Assembly: GCA_026260175.1 (NCBI GenBank)
Contig: JAKCWW010000902.1
Coordinates: 15,943 to 79,942, forward strand
Direction of reading: 5' to 3'
From: Reticulitermes lucifugus
Lineage: Eukaryota > Arthropoda > Insecta > Blattodea > Rhinotermitidae
DNA: 64,000 bases
Shown here: piece by piece, positions 22,763 to 33,152 of the stretch
Layout: each line of letters begins with the position of its first letter
Numbering within the stretch: position 1 is the first letter of the stretch
Program-made: the position numbers and the translations under genes
Notes under the pieces: generated by a model
What the model was told of the DNA's origin: nothing
The model's database searches: none
The model's input: only the letters and a program-made list of their open reading frames with translations

Positions 22763-25700
22763 GAGACAGGCTACAGATGACAATATAATAAGGTACATGA
22801 GCTTTGCATGCTGCATAACTAAGGCTACAGACACACACTCAGAATACGAAATATTTATTGCTTTTCCGCGGCAAAAGTGGTTACGCGAACGCGCTTCTGT
22901 ATTACGTTATAAGTACATTGCCTCTATTTTTTACTTTGAATTTCGCGGTCTTCTGTATTCTGGCACCAGTAGTATAGCGGGTGTGTAAGAACTCTTAGAG
23001 AAGCATGCTTCTTCCATCTCATAACCTGAAGATGGATATAATTTTCTCTATCCACATCTTCCCCTTTGATTTCGAAAATTCTTCTGAACACTGTCTTCAC
23101 AAATATATATCTATTCAGACTGCGTGTAATCTCTTAGTGCGTGACACCATGTACTTTGCTAGATAGATGCCAAATTTTTTAAGTAACTTGCTGTTTCCGT
23201 CTCCCTGAAAAGTTTTGTCCGTATACCAAATTAGTCGGCATCAGGACTCAGTACTTCGCTTAGTACTTCTGTTTGTTATTTCTTTATACCGAAGTGCAAA
23301 GTTTCAAACGATATAAAGCAATAAGCAAAATCATGGTTTCCTTCTATTTAATATTTATTTTCTAGGTATGAATAAAGAGGCTGTGAACTGATCAATGCTG
23401 ACATATGTATCTGTTTGTTTTCCTACCTCAGACGTAGAGAGAAATATGGTGATCCTGACTGTATTTCATCATTCATCAGATCTCGTAAAATAGTTTTTGT
23501 CCTTTCCTGAACAGTACTACCCTTTAAATTGAAGATTGTCATTAAGAACATGCAGCACAATAAAATGTGTAACATCTCACTGCCGACTGAAGTCTTCCCA
23601 GTACGTGACCGAAAATCTTAAACTAAACCAGTCTTGTGGATTATAATAAAATCTGAGACTCAGTCGTGGACTGTACCACTTTTATATTACCACAAGGCAA
23701 CAGTAACAGCAGCTTTTCCTTTTGAATAAAGATCCCATCTGCATTATTATTAGATTCACTCAATCCATAACCATCTTTCTCCTCCATGGCGAAGGCTACG
23801 GTATATGTGTTTGAAGTGACTGTTGATGGTGAATTATGATCCCCTAGTGTACCTATGGTTACTTTATAACAATGGAGCTTTGATGATTTCAATGCGATGA
23901 GCTAACTCATTGTAACTTTCTTTATTCAATTCACAGGAGCCTATGCTGCATTCAACATTACAAACACGCAAACAGCTGCATGTACCACGCGCACAATACA
24001 TAAAAGTGCGTGGTTAAGCTTGTGACTTCTATTTCCCCGAACATGCTGACCTCCAGGGTAGATTAAATAATCCTATTATGGTAGAGTCATAGCAACTGAC
24101 AAAAACGTTTAGAGTTTTATTTATTGATTGGTTGACACTTGATTGACTACCAAATTGCTTTGCGTTTAGGCCATTGATACGAGCGAGTGACCAATCGAGA
24201 CGAATGTTTTGGAGTTACATCTTTCAAAGCTGGAATTTGATTTGAAAGGTATTTAAATATTCAATTATCTCCCCAGTGGAGACAAACTTTGTCTCCATTA
24301 CAAAGACCAATTAGTTAACAATGTTTAGAGAAACAATCGCTTTTTATTCTTAGGAATACAGAAAACAAATACATAGAAATATATTCTGTGAGCACACTGA
24401 AGAATTACTTAATTTTAAACTGGTGGCACATTCAGTAAATGCTGTGGTTTAGTTCATTAGAGTGGATTAACTTTTTGAAGTACACTGGCCACTCATATAC
24501 CGCCTTCCTTTATATTAACAAGATTTGTATTTTGCCCAGAAATTTTACGTATTTACGAATTTCTTATGTTTCTTAGAATATTACAAGTGTTGCATCCCTA
24601 CAAAGCACCAACTGAATGGCTTTTATAATGGAGATGCAGTGTGTATCCTGTGAAGGAGTAACCGAATTTTTGCATGTCATTTGGCTCAATTTCTTGCTGC
24701 TCCAAGTTGTTAAAAGTAAAGGCTTTGAAAGTAAACCAAATTTCTATGTGTTTGGTAAAGTCTGATATGTAGCATCGGAGCCTTGAACACTGAACCTCTT
24801 GGCACACACTCTGGTTTTTATAGTTTTGATATTCAGCTGGAGGCAGCATGTTTCTCCGAAACATCGGATGAAACTCATAACTCTACACGGTGCAATTGAG
24901 CACCACCAACCATGCAAGTTCTAGAACACATCCTTCTGTCTAATGTTAAGCTTAATATGTACGTATATTGTCCTTCGAAAAAAATACGCGTAATTTCGTC
25001 GTTAATATATAACATTAGCCGGAAAATCTGAGGAGAAGAGTATACTTAGGTTGCCTAGGCATAGATAGGCTATAATATTAGGCCTAAAATAAATATTAAA
25101 GAATTGGTTGTGACGAAGAAGGCTTGATTTATGCGGTTCAGGATATGCATTAGAGGTTACTGTGAAAAAATTCTAATGAAATTTCAGGTCCTAAAAAAAG
25201 GCAGGGAAATTCTTTACCAGAATCTCGACTGTCAGATTCTTAAAGAGAACTGTGCCCCGTGTAGTTACAAAGTAATTAGTCCGTACTTTGTCACTACTTC
25301 TCAGTGGAGCTTTTTATTGAAGTGCGGACTTCGTTGTATTCCTTTGAATTCCCGTTTCACGCACGAAGAGCTATTGACCATCATTTACAGTACAGAGCGT
25401 GGTTATGAAAGAAGACCCTCACTGTGTGAGGTCTTTAGGCTGGAACGAAGTGAGACTCCTGGGACTGAATCAGGCTCCTTTTCAATCGCAGTAGGACAGT
25501 TGTCACCCCTGGGGCATAGTAATATAAGGAGAGTGGCGATGACTGTACCTGCGTGTCGCACAGTAGCAGCAAGTGACAAAGTGCGTTGTCATATTCTGCG
25601 TTTCAACTTTGGTGTGAAAGGAAACTGCTCCATTTTTCAAAAAATGTGTTCTACTCTTAGTCACGTTGCAACTGGGGGTCAGTCAGGTAGTCCGTTATGT

Positions 25701-27227
25701 TGTCGAGCAGTGGCGTATTTTGGGGCCCGCGGCGAGTAACCACAATGGCCGTGCTTAAGAGAAATTATGGACTTAATGAAAATCACAATTATTTATTAAG
25801 TTCCATCTTATTTGGCTCAATAGTATACAAGTTTATGACCGCAGGAAATCAAAATTTATCACTCAAAAATATTTATTTCGCCGCCCATTTTATAGCCCGT
25901 TGGACCCTGTCTCCCTTATCGGCAGCACAACTCTCCCTCCTTAGCTACGGCCCTGGTGTCGAACCCCGTTGGGGCTCACGACCAGTTATTATCGTATTGG
26001 TGAAAGCCGTCATAACGTCCTGAACCATTCTCTATGACGAGAGAAAGAACCTGTCCTATTTCATCCTGTTTGATGTTTTTTGTCAGCTTTATTTAGTTAT
26101 GTTTTCGCATATAGTCTTCTCTTTATACGTTTTTACAACATGTTTAAACACTTTCATCTACACAGATGTACAGTGGACTATGTATCAGGCCTTCATCAGG
26201 CCAGGCTTTGTACAATAGACCATGCCTCTGTTTTCTTAGCTTTTGCTCTAAAGACGCTTCAACTCTGCCACATTTCACCCTCTTATATTTTCTGTATTGG
26301 ACTTCGCCTTGTCCAGTGTTAAGAACATTTACATTAACGTGAATTTTATGGTTGATTCTTGGTACTTGAATGATTATGTGATACAGTTATAAAGGTAAGG
26401 AATTATGAAAGCCACATGCAGATTGCTGATCGGTGGGAACTCTGGAAAGTTTTCAATTCTGTAGGGAATTTTGTTTTGCAGGGAATGTTTTTTCAAAAGA
26501 CAGCTCTCTGCCGCAAAAGGATTCGAATTCCTTACTTCAGTCTTATATAGCGTTGCAGCAACACTTATTGTAAGTTATGGCTACGGGTTGCAAAGAACTG
26601 GCAAAACAGACATCATCTCCCCGATACATTGGCGCAGGACCAGACACTTTATTATACGTGAAAATTGTTGGTGCTACGGAGAATTAGAGGTTCGTGTCCT
26701 GGCGGAAGCAAGAAATTTTCCTTTTTCTGAGAAACGTTTAGACTTCTTTTTGGTTCCACCCAACTTTCTATCCAAAGAAACCGGGGATTTTCCCTATGGG
26801 TAAAGCAACATGGGCCTAAAGCTGACGACTAATTTCCATCTAATGCAAAGCTTAAGAATATGTGGTTTTATACCTCCACTCCTCCATTTGTCTTGACGTC
26901 ATGGTGCTTATTTGAACACACGAAAAACTTCACCCTTCTAATATCGCTGTTTTGGTAGTTTTCAGTCACGAAGTGATGCGCCTATTAGTCAATGTCTTAT
27001 TTTATTCACAGAGAAACTTCAAACAAGCAAAATAATTGTTATCGGAATGAAAGGACGGTGTTTGTTAACCCACAACATGCAGAAAGACAAATGCAATGAG
27101 ACGAAATTTATATTTTGGTTCAGATATATTTCGCTAGAGACTTGCTTCTGAACCATCATTTTCAGTTCAACTACAGGAAATATACTATCTCATATCCAGG
27201 GGCGAAATCTGAAGTTATTACTGCAGC
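22763..27227. other. 4.5 kb without a supported gene
   Basis: At 23026-23053, CTGAAGA, T and a GGATA/TATCC hairpin look like a hammerhead half lacking GAAA. At 24790-24865 a block with GGAGGCAGCATGTTTCTCC is echoed at 34826-34853. The longest open frame of the window (202 codons, 25131-25739, + strand) shows no domain, signal peptide or compositional bias that would mark a gene. CAGTGGCGTATTTTGG at 25708 resembles a hAT-type terminus, but no partner end was found. Confidence 0.4.
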
Positions 27228-27305
27228 AGATTGTAAGATTATAGGCAGACAGACAGATATGACGAAGTTAATAACAGCTTTTCGCAATTTTGCGAAAAGC
27301 GGCTA
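27228..27305 (+). repeat. Interspersed repeat F, terminal fragment
   Basis: It carries GACAGATATGACGAAG followed by the palindromic TTTTCGCAATTTTGCGAAAA end, in the same orientation as the 53 kb copy. Similarity does not continue upstream of about 27228. Confidence 0.6.
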
Positions 27306-28555
27306 AAACGTTGCTTTACACAGGGCATTATTTTTGTCACGGGCCTTCTTGCTGTAGAGCGGAAGACGTCGTTACGTTATAGCGACTGCATAGCCTGTAG
27401 GTTCTTTGCAGTACGCCGTAAGCATCCCGATGCCAGCAGTGTGAGTAACAGCGACTTGAGTCATATATACTCGTATATATACGACACATCATACTCTCAT
27501 AACCCCCTATTATTTATATATAAGCTGAATTGTCCAGTAATTCTAATTTATTAGGTCACGGTTAACATTTCCGTGTCAAAAATATTACGGTGTTTTGAAG
27601 AACTTTAATCTCTTTTGAAAATTCACATGATACAAGCAATTTCCTCTTGTTTGTTTTGACCACATTCTTCATCAAAATGTTCCTAGAGACTTGTAAATGG
27701 TATTAATGTGGTTACTGTAGGAACAATATGCCATAATACTTCAAGCATGATAAGTGGTTACAGTACTTCATGTAGAGAAGTTAACGAGGTCATTAGCAGT
27801 AGTGTACCATTGCCTAAGCTTACTCCACACATGTTAATGATGCACTGTAATTGCTCGTCTTAAGACAAAATTAACTGTACTGAACAGAATGTAATGTACT
27901 TCTGGCAGGTACTTTGGATCTAATGAAAACTGTCTATACGCTTAGGTCTATGTATGTGTAAAAGCAAACAGGGAGTTTATGGTGCCGTGTAAATTTTAAA
28001 TAATTGACGAACGAAATGAAACTACATGAAACAGAATCATTCTTGGGAAGCTAATAATTTATTAGCTGGTCTAAAAATTTTTCCCCCTTTTATAGAACTC
28101 TAAGTCTCATTACTGTTTTCACAAGACTTCGCTATTGGTATTCCAACCTAACGTGAGATATACGTAGTCTACATACCTGTACGCAATTTAATTACCCCTC
28201 AAAACAGGCGTTATCATATATAGCAACCATTGAACACTAAAGACTGTATATATTTCGTATATTCCTTAATTATAGTGCATCTCGTAATTCCCAGTAAAAA
28301 AGAGCATTTATTTCCCTGAACTACACCAAGCGTTTGATATGAGTGATGGGAACAGATTTTGTTTTGAGATAGTTTGGAATGTTTATTTATTATTCAGATA
28401 TTTTCCAAATTTGAGAAATTAATAACCTTATCTATATTAATTTTAATCTGTCATATACGCCAGTGTTTTCAAAGTGGTCTTTTTCCAATTTTCTCTACCT
28501 CTTTCAACATGCAAGGTCTCTAATATTGAGGGTGGAACATAGGCTGAAGTTGTTT
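27306..28555. other. Gene-free stretch
   Basis: AT-rich, with a short TATA-type palindrome at about 27462-27485. No gene recognised. Confidence 0.5.
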
Positions 28556-28935
28556 CGAAAATAGGATGCTGAGGAAGATATTTAGGCTTAAGAGAAACGA
28601 GGTAACAGGGCACTGTAAGAGACTGCATAACGAGGAGCTCCTCACCAAACATTATTCGAGCGATCAAATCAAGAGAATGAAGTAGGCGGGGCATGTGGCA
28701 CGTATGGGAGACAGGTCCATACAGGGTTTTGGTTGGGAGATCTGAGGGAAAGAGACCACTTGGAAAACCTAGTCGTAGATGCGAATGTAATATTAAAATG
28801 GATCTTCAAGAAGTGGAATGGGGAGACATGGACTGGATTGGTCCGGCTGAGGTTACGGACAGGTGGCGGGCGCTTGTGAATGCGGTAATGAAAGTTCGGG
28901 TTTCATAAAATGCGGGGAATTTATTGACTAACTGA
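28556..28935 (+). mobile_element. LINE group 2, 3'-terminal fragment (best preserved)
   Basis: A 71-codon open frame (28693-28908) matches the end of a non-LTR polyprotein as I know it from insect genomes: [30 protein letters not shown], and finally [16 protein letters not shown] before the stop. Upstream, in another frame, lie RMLRKIFRLKRNEVTG-like and HNEELL-like pieces. The copy is 5' truncated and frameshifted, so it is dead. It sits about 1.2 kb before the homeobox exon on the same strand. Confidence 0.8.
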
Positions 28936-29753
28936 CGACCTGTTAGCTTCTCAGGGAAGATTATATTCCATAAATTTAGTTAGTTGGTAGTTAGTTAGTT
29001 ATTTGAGCATAGAAAATGGTAATTATTTGTAGGTATTTAGTGAGTTCACGTTTTAAAATGCGACTTCATTTCAGCTCTGTGAGCGTATCAGTAACCTTGT
29101 TTGGTTTACTTCATGAGTGTCGGTCGCTTTCTGTTCTTGTTCATTTGTCGCTGCAGTTATTCACCATGGTTTATGTACTGTCATTATATGACCCGTCAAT
29201 AAATTGAACTTTGACAGACTGTACTGATGACTGAACACGACATTCGTCCTAAATGACTGAGACAGTGCATGCTGGTTCTGTAATATAAGTAGCTGTAACG
29301 TCTGTACAAACTGAGCCTAATTTAAGTCACATTTTCAGTAGAATTAATCGTTTCTGTTCTCTAGCGACATATCAACACTGTTAATCAGAGTTAAACACTG
29401 TCGCAGTCAATAACTGTGTAGAGCGCTCTATGGAACTGCTCCCCTGGTGCTCGCTTGTTAACGCCATATTAACAGAGCAAGCACACCCTCTTTTCCCAGC
29501 ATACACTGTGAACATGGACTGATACTGGAAAAAACATTTACCCCCCTGGGAGATATATAAGGGTTCACGCCTACAATCCACTTAACATCTACAGACAAAA
29601 ATGGTACATGGTACATAAACTGTTAATGTTAACATGACTGTAACGAATGTGTGCGGTATAAAATAAAACAGATAATGAATGTCCAAATGAACCTACGTAT
29701 ACGCTGCAGTAATCATTATGTAACTTCCTAAGTTGCAAAATATTGAATTTATA
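28936..29753. other. Gene-free stretch
   Basis: TTAGTTAGTTGG-type short repetition occurs at about 28977-29003. No gene or SINE is seen before the type B SINE. Confidence 0.45.
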
Positions 29754-30043
29754 AAAAAGTTAAAGCAATGCCTGTACAGGCCTGGACAGGCTTTGAGGTT
29801 TCCAGGAGGTTGAGGCTCCTATGTTTCAAGACAATCGGTACATGAATGTGGTAAGGATGTCGTGCACCGGCCGCCTTTACCCCCAGGAAATATTCCTGGT
29901 ACTCATTTGGTAGCTGCTGTATAGACCCCAGGGCCATAGTACGGCCGGAAGTACTATGTGAATAAAAAATTCCAATGACACCATCGGAAATCGAAACCGC
30001 GACCTTCCATCTTTTAGCGCAGTGCCTTAACCAACTGCGCCGG
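29754..30043 (-). mobile_element. SINE type B next to the homeobox splice acceptor
   Basis: On the minus strand the head reads GGCGCAGTTGGTTAAGGCAC, followed by a worn B box (GGTTTCGATTTCC), then TACTATGGCCCTGGGGTC, CAGGAATATTTCCTGGGG, GCCGGTGCACGACATCC and the tail AGCCTGTCCAGGCCTG. It is near full length. Its head end lies about 120 bp before the first base of the homeobox exon, just upstream of the pyrimidine tract. The flanks share an imperfect ATAAAA(AA)GTT, probably the target duplication. Confidence 0.8.
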
Positions 30044-30139
30044 ATAAAAGTTTACAGGTCTGATCTAAAGTTACGGAAGTTTTCTTCCTTTGCAGCGGAC
30101 ATTATTCTGTTCCCTTATCATCGCAGACTTTCAAATAAT

Positions 30140-30162
30140 TATTCTTTTTTTTTTCTTTGCAG
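30140..30162 (+). promoter_or_regulatory. 3' splice site of the homeobox exon
   Basis: An almost pure T tract with one C is followed by TTTGCAG and then the coding exon. The open frame runs on through the tract to a methionine at 30090, but those residues are low-complexity and unlike any Engrailed linker. I therefore place the exon start at the AG rather than at that ATG. Confidence 0.88.
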
Positions 30163-30515
30163 GTCCAAGATCTCGCCGACTAAAGAAGAAAGACAAAAAG
30201 CCCGAAGAGAAGAGACCACGAACAGCGTTTAGCGGCGAACAATTGGCACGCCTGAAACACGAGTTCACAGAAAATCGTTACCTTACGGAAAGACGTCGAA
30301 TAGAACTGGCGCGAGAACTGGGTCTGAACGAGGCGCAAATCAAGATCTGGTTCCAGAACAAACGCGCCAAGATCAAGAAGGCAAGTGGACAGAAGAACCC
30401 GCTGGCTCTGCAGCTCATGGCGCAGGGACTGTACAACCACAGCACTGTGCCTGTAGACGAGGAGGACGAAGAGGCCAATGCGCTTCTGTTGGCCAGCAAT
30501 GCTCGGACAGACTGA
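30163..30515 (+). CDS. en: engrailed/invected homeobox gene, terminal coding exon (partial)
   Basis: This exon encodes the C-terminal part of an Engrailed-class homeodomain transcription factor, a nuclear DNA-binding protein that in insects acts in segment polarity and posterior compartment identity. It opens after a pyrimidine tract and AG at 30161-30162. The first two bases complete a codon begun in the upstream exon, so the intron is phase 1, at the place where family proteins read SSG-P. The visible order is a basic linker ([12 protein letters not shown]), the homeodomain, the class-specific EH5 block ([18 protein letters not shown]) and a short acidic tail ending at TGA 30513-30515. I recognise the class by the homeodomain and EH5 together. 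The N-terminal exon (EH1-EH3) is not in the window. No RS dipeptide, encoded in some invected-type genes by a microexon, is at this exon's start. The engrailed versus invected paralogue therefore stays open; the symbol stands for the class. Confidence 0.95.
30207..30386 (+). other. en: Homeobox (60-residue homeodomain)
   Basis: Numbering from E1 of EKRPRTAF puts F8, L16, F20, W48, F49, Q50 and N51 at their standard positions. R3 and R5 of the N-terminal arm are present for minor-groove contacts. Recognition helix 3 reads [19 protein letters not shown]50 fits TAAT-type sites, and K52 with E42 are the pair seen in Engrailed proteins. There is no frameshift or stop, so this is a functional-looking domain, unlike every other reading frame in the window. 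Confidence 0.97.
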
Positions 30516-30930
30516 ATGCATATTTCGGATTAAAAGTATTGACACTGCTAAAACAATTATGTAGCATAAATCTAACAACGTAAAATATGTGCTGGGAAAA
30601 CTTTCGAATTATGAAAGACAACCAGTCGTAAGAAAGAAATGTATGTTTCTCATGTTTTTTAATTGCTTTAACTAATGCAAAAAAAAAAGTCAGATCGTCA
30701 CTAGAAAGGTAATGATAGAAAATATATTTGTCTTCTGCAATGAGTGTGAAGTTTAAGGTACATTGGCGTGTATAATAAATAAGAGTACTTTTAAAGGATG
30801 TAGCAACAAAATTGATATAATATTTGAACCACCTCTAGAGATGGCGGTAGTCATATGCGACTTTGGTTATTTCATCATGTTGGGGGTAGACTGCAATAAA
30901 TGTGAAGTGTTTGTTGAAAGTTGTGAATTA
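30516..30930 (+). other. Presumed 3' UTR of the homeobox gene with two AATAAA signals
   Basis: AT-rich sequence follows the stop codon with no repeat detected. AATAAA hexamers at 30774-30779 and 30895-30900 are the first plausible polyadenylation signals on this strand. The true end is unknown: insect homeobox 3' UTRs can be long, and AATAAA is frequent by chance in such AT-rich DNA. Confidence 0.4.
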
Positions 30931-31010
30931 AGCAGTCCAAATTGAATAATTGGTATCCAATTTGTCGAGCCCTTGAACTCTTAAATTTAATTTCTTTTAA
31001 GGTTGAATTT

Positions 31011-31512
31011 CAGTGGCGGCTCGTGGAAATTTCTTATGGTAGGTCTGGGGCTAAGATTAGGCCTATTATATGATTAATGAGAAGGCGTAATAGAGCCTTC
31101 CCTTCAGCACGGCCACTCAACCACTTATGTGCAGGGTAAACATAATGGTTATATTTTCTCACATAAGTTTGTATTCTGCTTGATGATGACTCAGAATTAA
31201 CTAAATCAGCAGTTTCACGACAATTCTTCTCGGCAGTACCTGCAGCTCGGCCCACGAGCTAGCTGCCGCTGTCTTCCCATCACTCGACCTAGCTGCTTTG
31301 ACCCAACGCGCAACTTATGGTTAGGGTACAGCAAGCTCACTTTCCGCAGGGCTTAGAGTTCGTCGCGATTTTTGAATTTAAAATAATTTCATTCATATTC
31401 TTTTAAGAAATGTACCAATTCTGTATGAAATCTTTTATTCTGATATTTAGTTGAATTTTTCTCAAAATTTCTGGGAGGCCTGCAGCCTTGCAGCCTATAT
31501 GGACGAGCCGCT
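31011..31512. mobile_element. hAT-like non-autonomous remnant (tentative)
   Basis: The left end CAGTGGCGGCTCGTG (31011-31025) looks like a hAT-type terminal repeat. The inverse, GGACGAGCCGCT, occurs at 31501-31512 but has lost its last bases. Between them there is no transposase. No exact 8-bp target duplication could be found, which weakens the call. Confidence 0.4.
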
Positions 31513-32889
31513 CTTTTTGAAGTTACGTTTGAAGTATTCAACCTTCAGTAAACGCCCTTCTAATGTGGCGGATAAAATACACTGCTTCACTGTTGTGACT
31601 CGCTGTGTTCTCTTGGAGTAAATGGACCAAGCTCTAAGGTACAGGCCCGTAGTTACGGATACTGAAAGCCATAAAATGTGAAAATGCAGAGGCGCTCCGC
31701 CTTGCTAGAACAACATATAGGACCCGCTTTTGTCTAAAAGGCCTTCAACATATCTAGGTACACTACAGATATACAGTGTCTTGGGCAAGGAAAGCCCGAA
31801 ATTTTTATTGAGTTTCATAAAGCAAAGAGACGTTGAAATTAACATTGTCTGCCTGGCACCCTTAATGAGCACAAGCGGGTTTTTACTCCTCCACATTTTA
31901 ACATTGTGCCAGTTGACCTTCCCGGATGGATGGAAAGTGGCTTCATTACCAAATAAATTATTTTTATTTTATTATTATTATTATTATTATTTACTGCAAT
32001 TGGGTTTTAACCCGGTGGCTTGAAAAATTTCATCGTCTTTATGTTTTAAAAGAAAGTCGCAGAGAACTATATAGCAAAATTTTTCTCTTTGTGTGTTAAA
32101 TTTTGTAAAAATTAATAAGCCTAATTTTAAATACTAATCTCAAAGGACTTCGCAAAACTTTATGCTATCTCGATTGCAAATGTGTGTTTAATTATCGAAA
32201 AGCTTGTCTTGTTGATTTCTTGGATTACTAGCACGGGCGCCCTAACATAATTCACTTTGGCTTTAGTGACTGGGCGTTCACTGGTGCTCTGTCCTTTACC
32301 AATGCATCCACCGTCACTGAAATATTGCGGCCACTTTTAGGTGGACAATGTCATGGGTGGTCGCCCCTCACAAAAAAAAAACCGTGCGAAGTCTCATTAA
32401 CTCTCTACCCACAGATTTCGATTCTAGAACCAGAACACACTTAACCGTCTTAAATTGAGACGCCATTTGCCACAACTTCGATATTAGCGTCATTGGTGGC
32501 AGCATTTTGAAACTTAAGAAGCGCGATTTAAAAATACTTGATCAAAGGACCTGTGTGAATACTTTTAATACTTTATTCCAGTGCTTTTCAGTTCATGAAA
32601 AATATTACATTATCATCGTCTATATCTCATGTGTTAGTCGTGTTCTTTCATCAGACACACTCTCACAGCCTAAATATTGGAATATTAGGAGAACATTTTA
32701 ATTTCGCAGCCAAATTACGCAGTATAATCGTCATGAGAATACTGTTTTGGACGTTTACATTCCCTGAATTATAGGCCGTATTTGATATCTACTAGGTTTG
32801 GGGATTTGGCTCCATTCCCTTCTTCAGATAATTGATTGTTCTTGCACTAAGGAGTCTTTACTCCTTCTAATTTCAGTATGTGTAATATT
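31513..32889. other. Gene-free stretch with a TTA microsatellite
   Basis: A TTATTATT tract lies at about 31967-31992. Overlapping frames on both strands at 31705-32023 are not convincing genes. Nothing else recognised. Confidence 0.5.
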
Positions 32890-33004
32890 GTAGGGCTGAC
32901 AAGCTTAACAACTTCATGTGCCGATTGTATACAAATCCTGTGAGCCTCAACCTTCTTGAACCCTTAGGGCCTGTCAAGGCCTATAGTGGGATAGCTTTAG
33001 CTAG
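32890..33004 (+). mobile_element. SINE type B, 3' fragment
   Basis: GTAGGGCTGACAAGCTTAAC, then TTCATGTGCCGATTGT and finally AGGGCCTGTCAAGGCCT match the second half of the type B copies at 44.7 and 63.6 kb. The head is missing. Confidence 0.7.
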
Positions 33005-33152
33005 GTGTAATAGTCCCTGGTTTTAAGCGGTCGGGGTTTGGCTTTGACTATCCACTCCCATCCAGCGCTGAGGTTAAAGAAATAGAAAGGCTATACTTCT
33101 ACTCCCCCTCTGGGCCTCCATGACATGCTTAGGGTGAACTTCACTTTTCTTT
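33005..33152 (+). mobile_element. SINE type A, 3' fragment
   Basis: Directly abutting the type B fragment. AAGCGGTCGGGGTTTGGC, GCTGAGGTTAAAGAAATAG and CCCTCTGGGCCTCCATGACA match the type A middle and tail. The junction suggests two adjacent 5'-truncated insertions or a mosaic. Confidence 0.65.

Noticed and set aside
25131-25739. Longest open frame (202 codons, + strand)
   Set aside because: No recognisable domain, no splice or promoter context, and ordinary composition. A frame of this length occurs by chance in a 64 kb window; no feature supports a gene.
26180-26215. Hammerhead core CTGATGA on the minus strand
   Set aside because: The heptamer is present but has no helix II, no GAAA at the right distance and no closing helix.
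30090-30162. Homeobox protein starting at the ATG at 30090
   Set aside because: The residues come from the pyrimidine tract of the acceptor; Engrailed proteins need the upstream EH1-EH3 exon, and the codon is split at 30163.
30180-30621. Minus-strand frames across the homeobox
   Set aside because: They are shadows of the plus-strand homeobox exon, whose translation is unmistakable.
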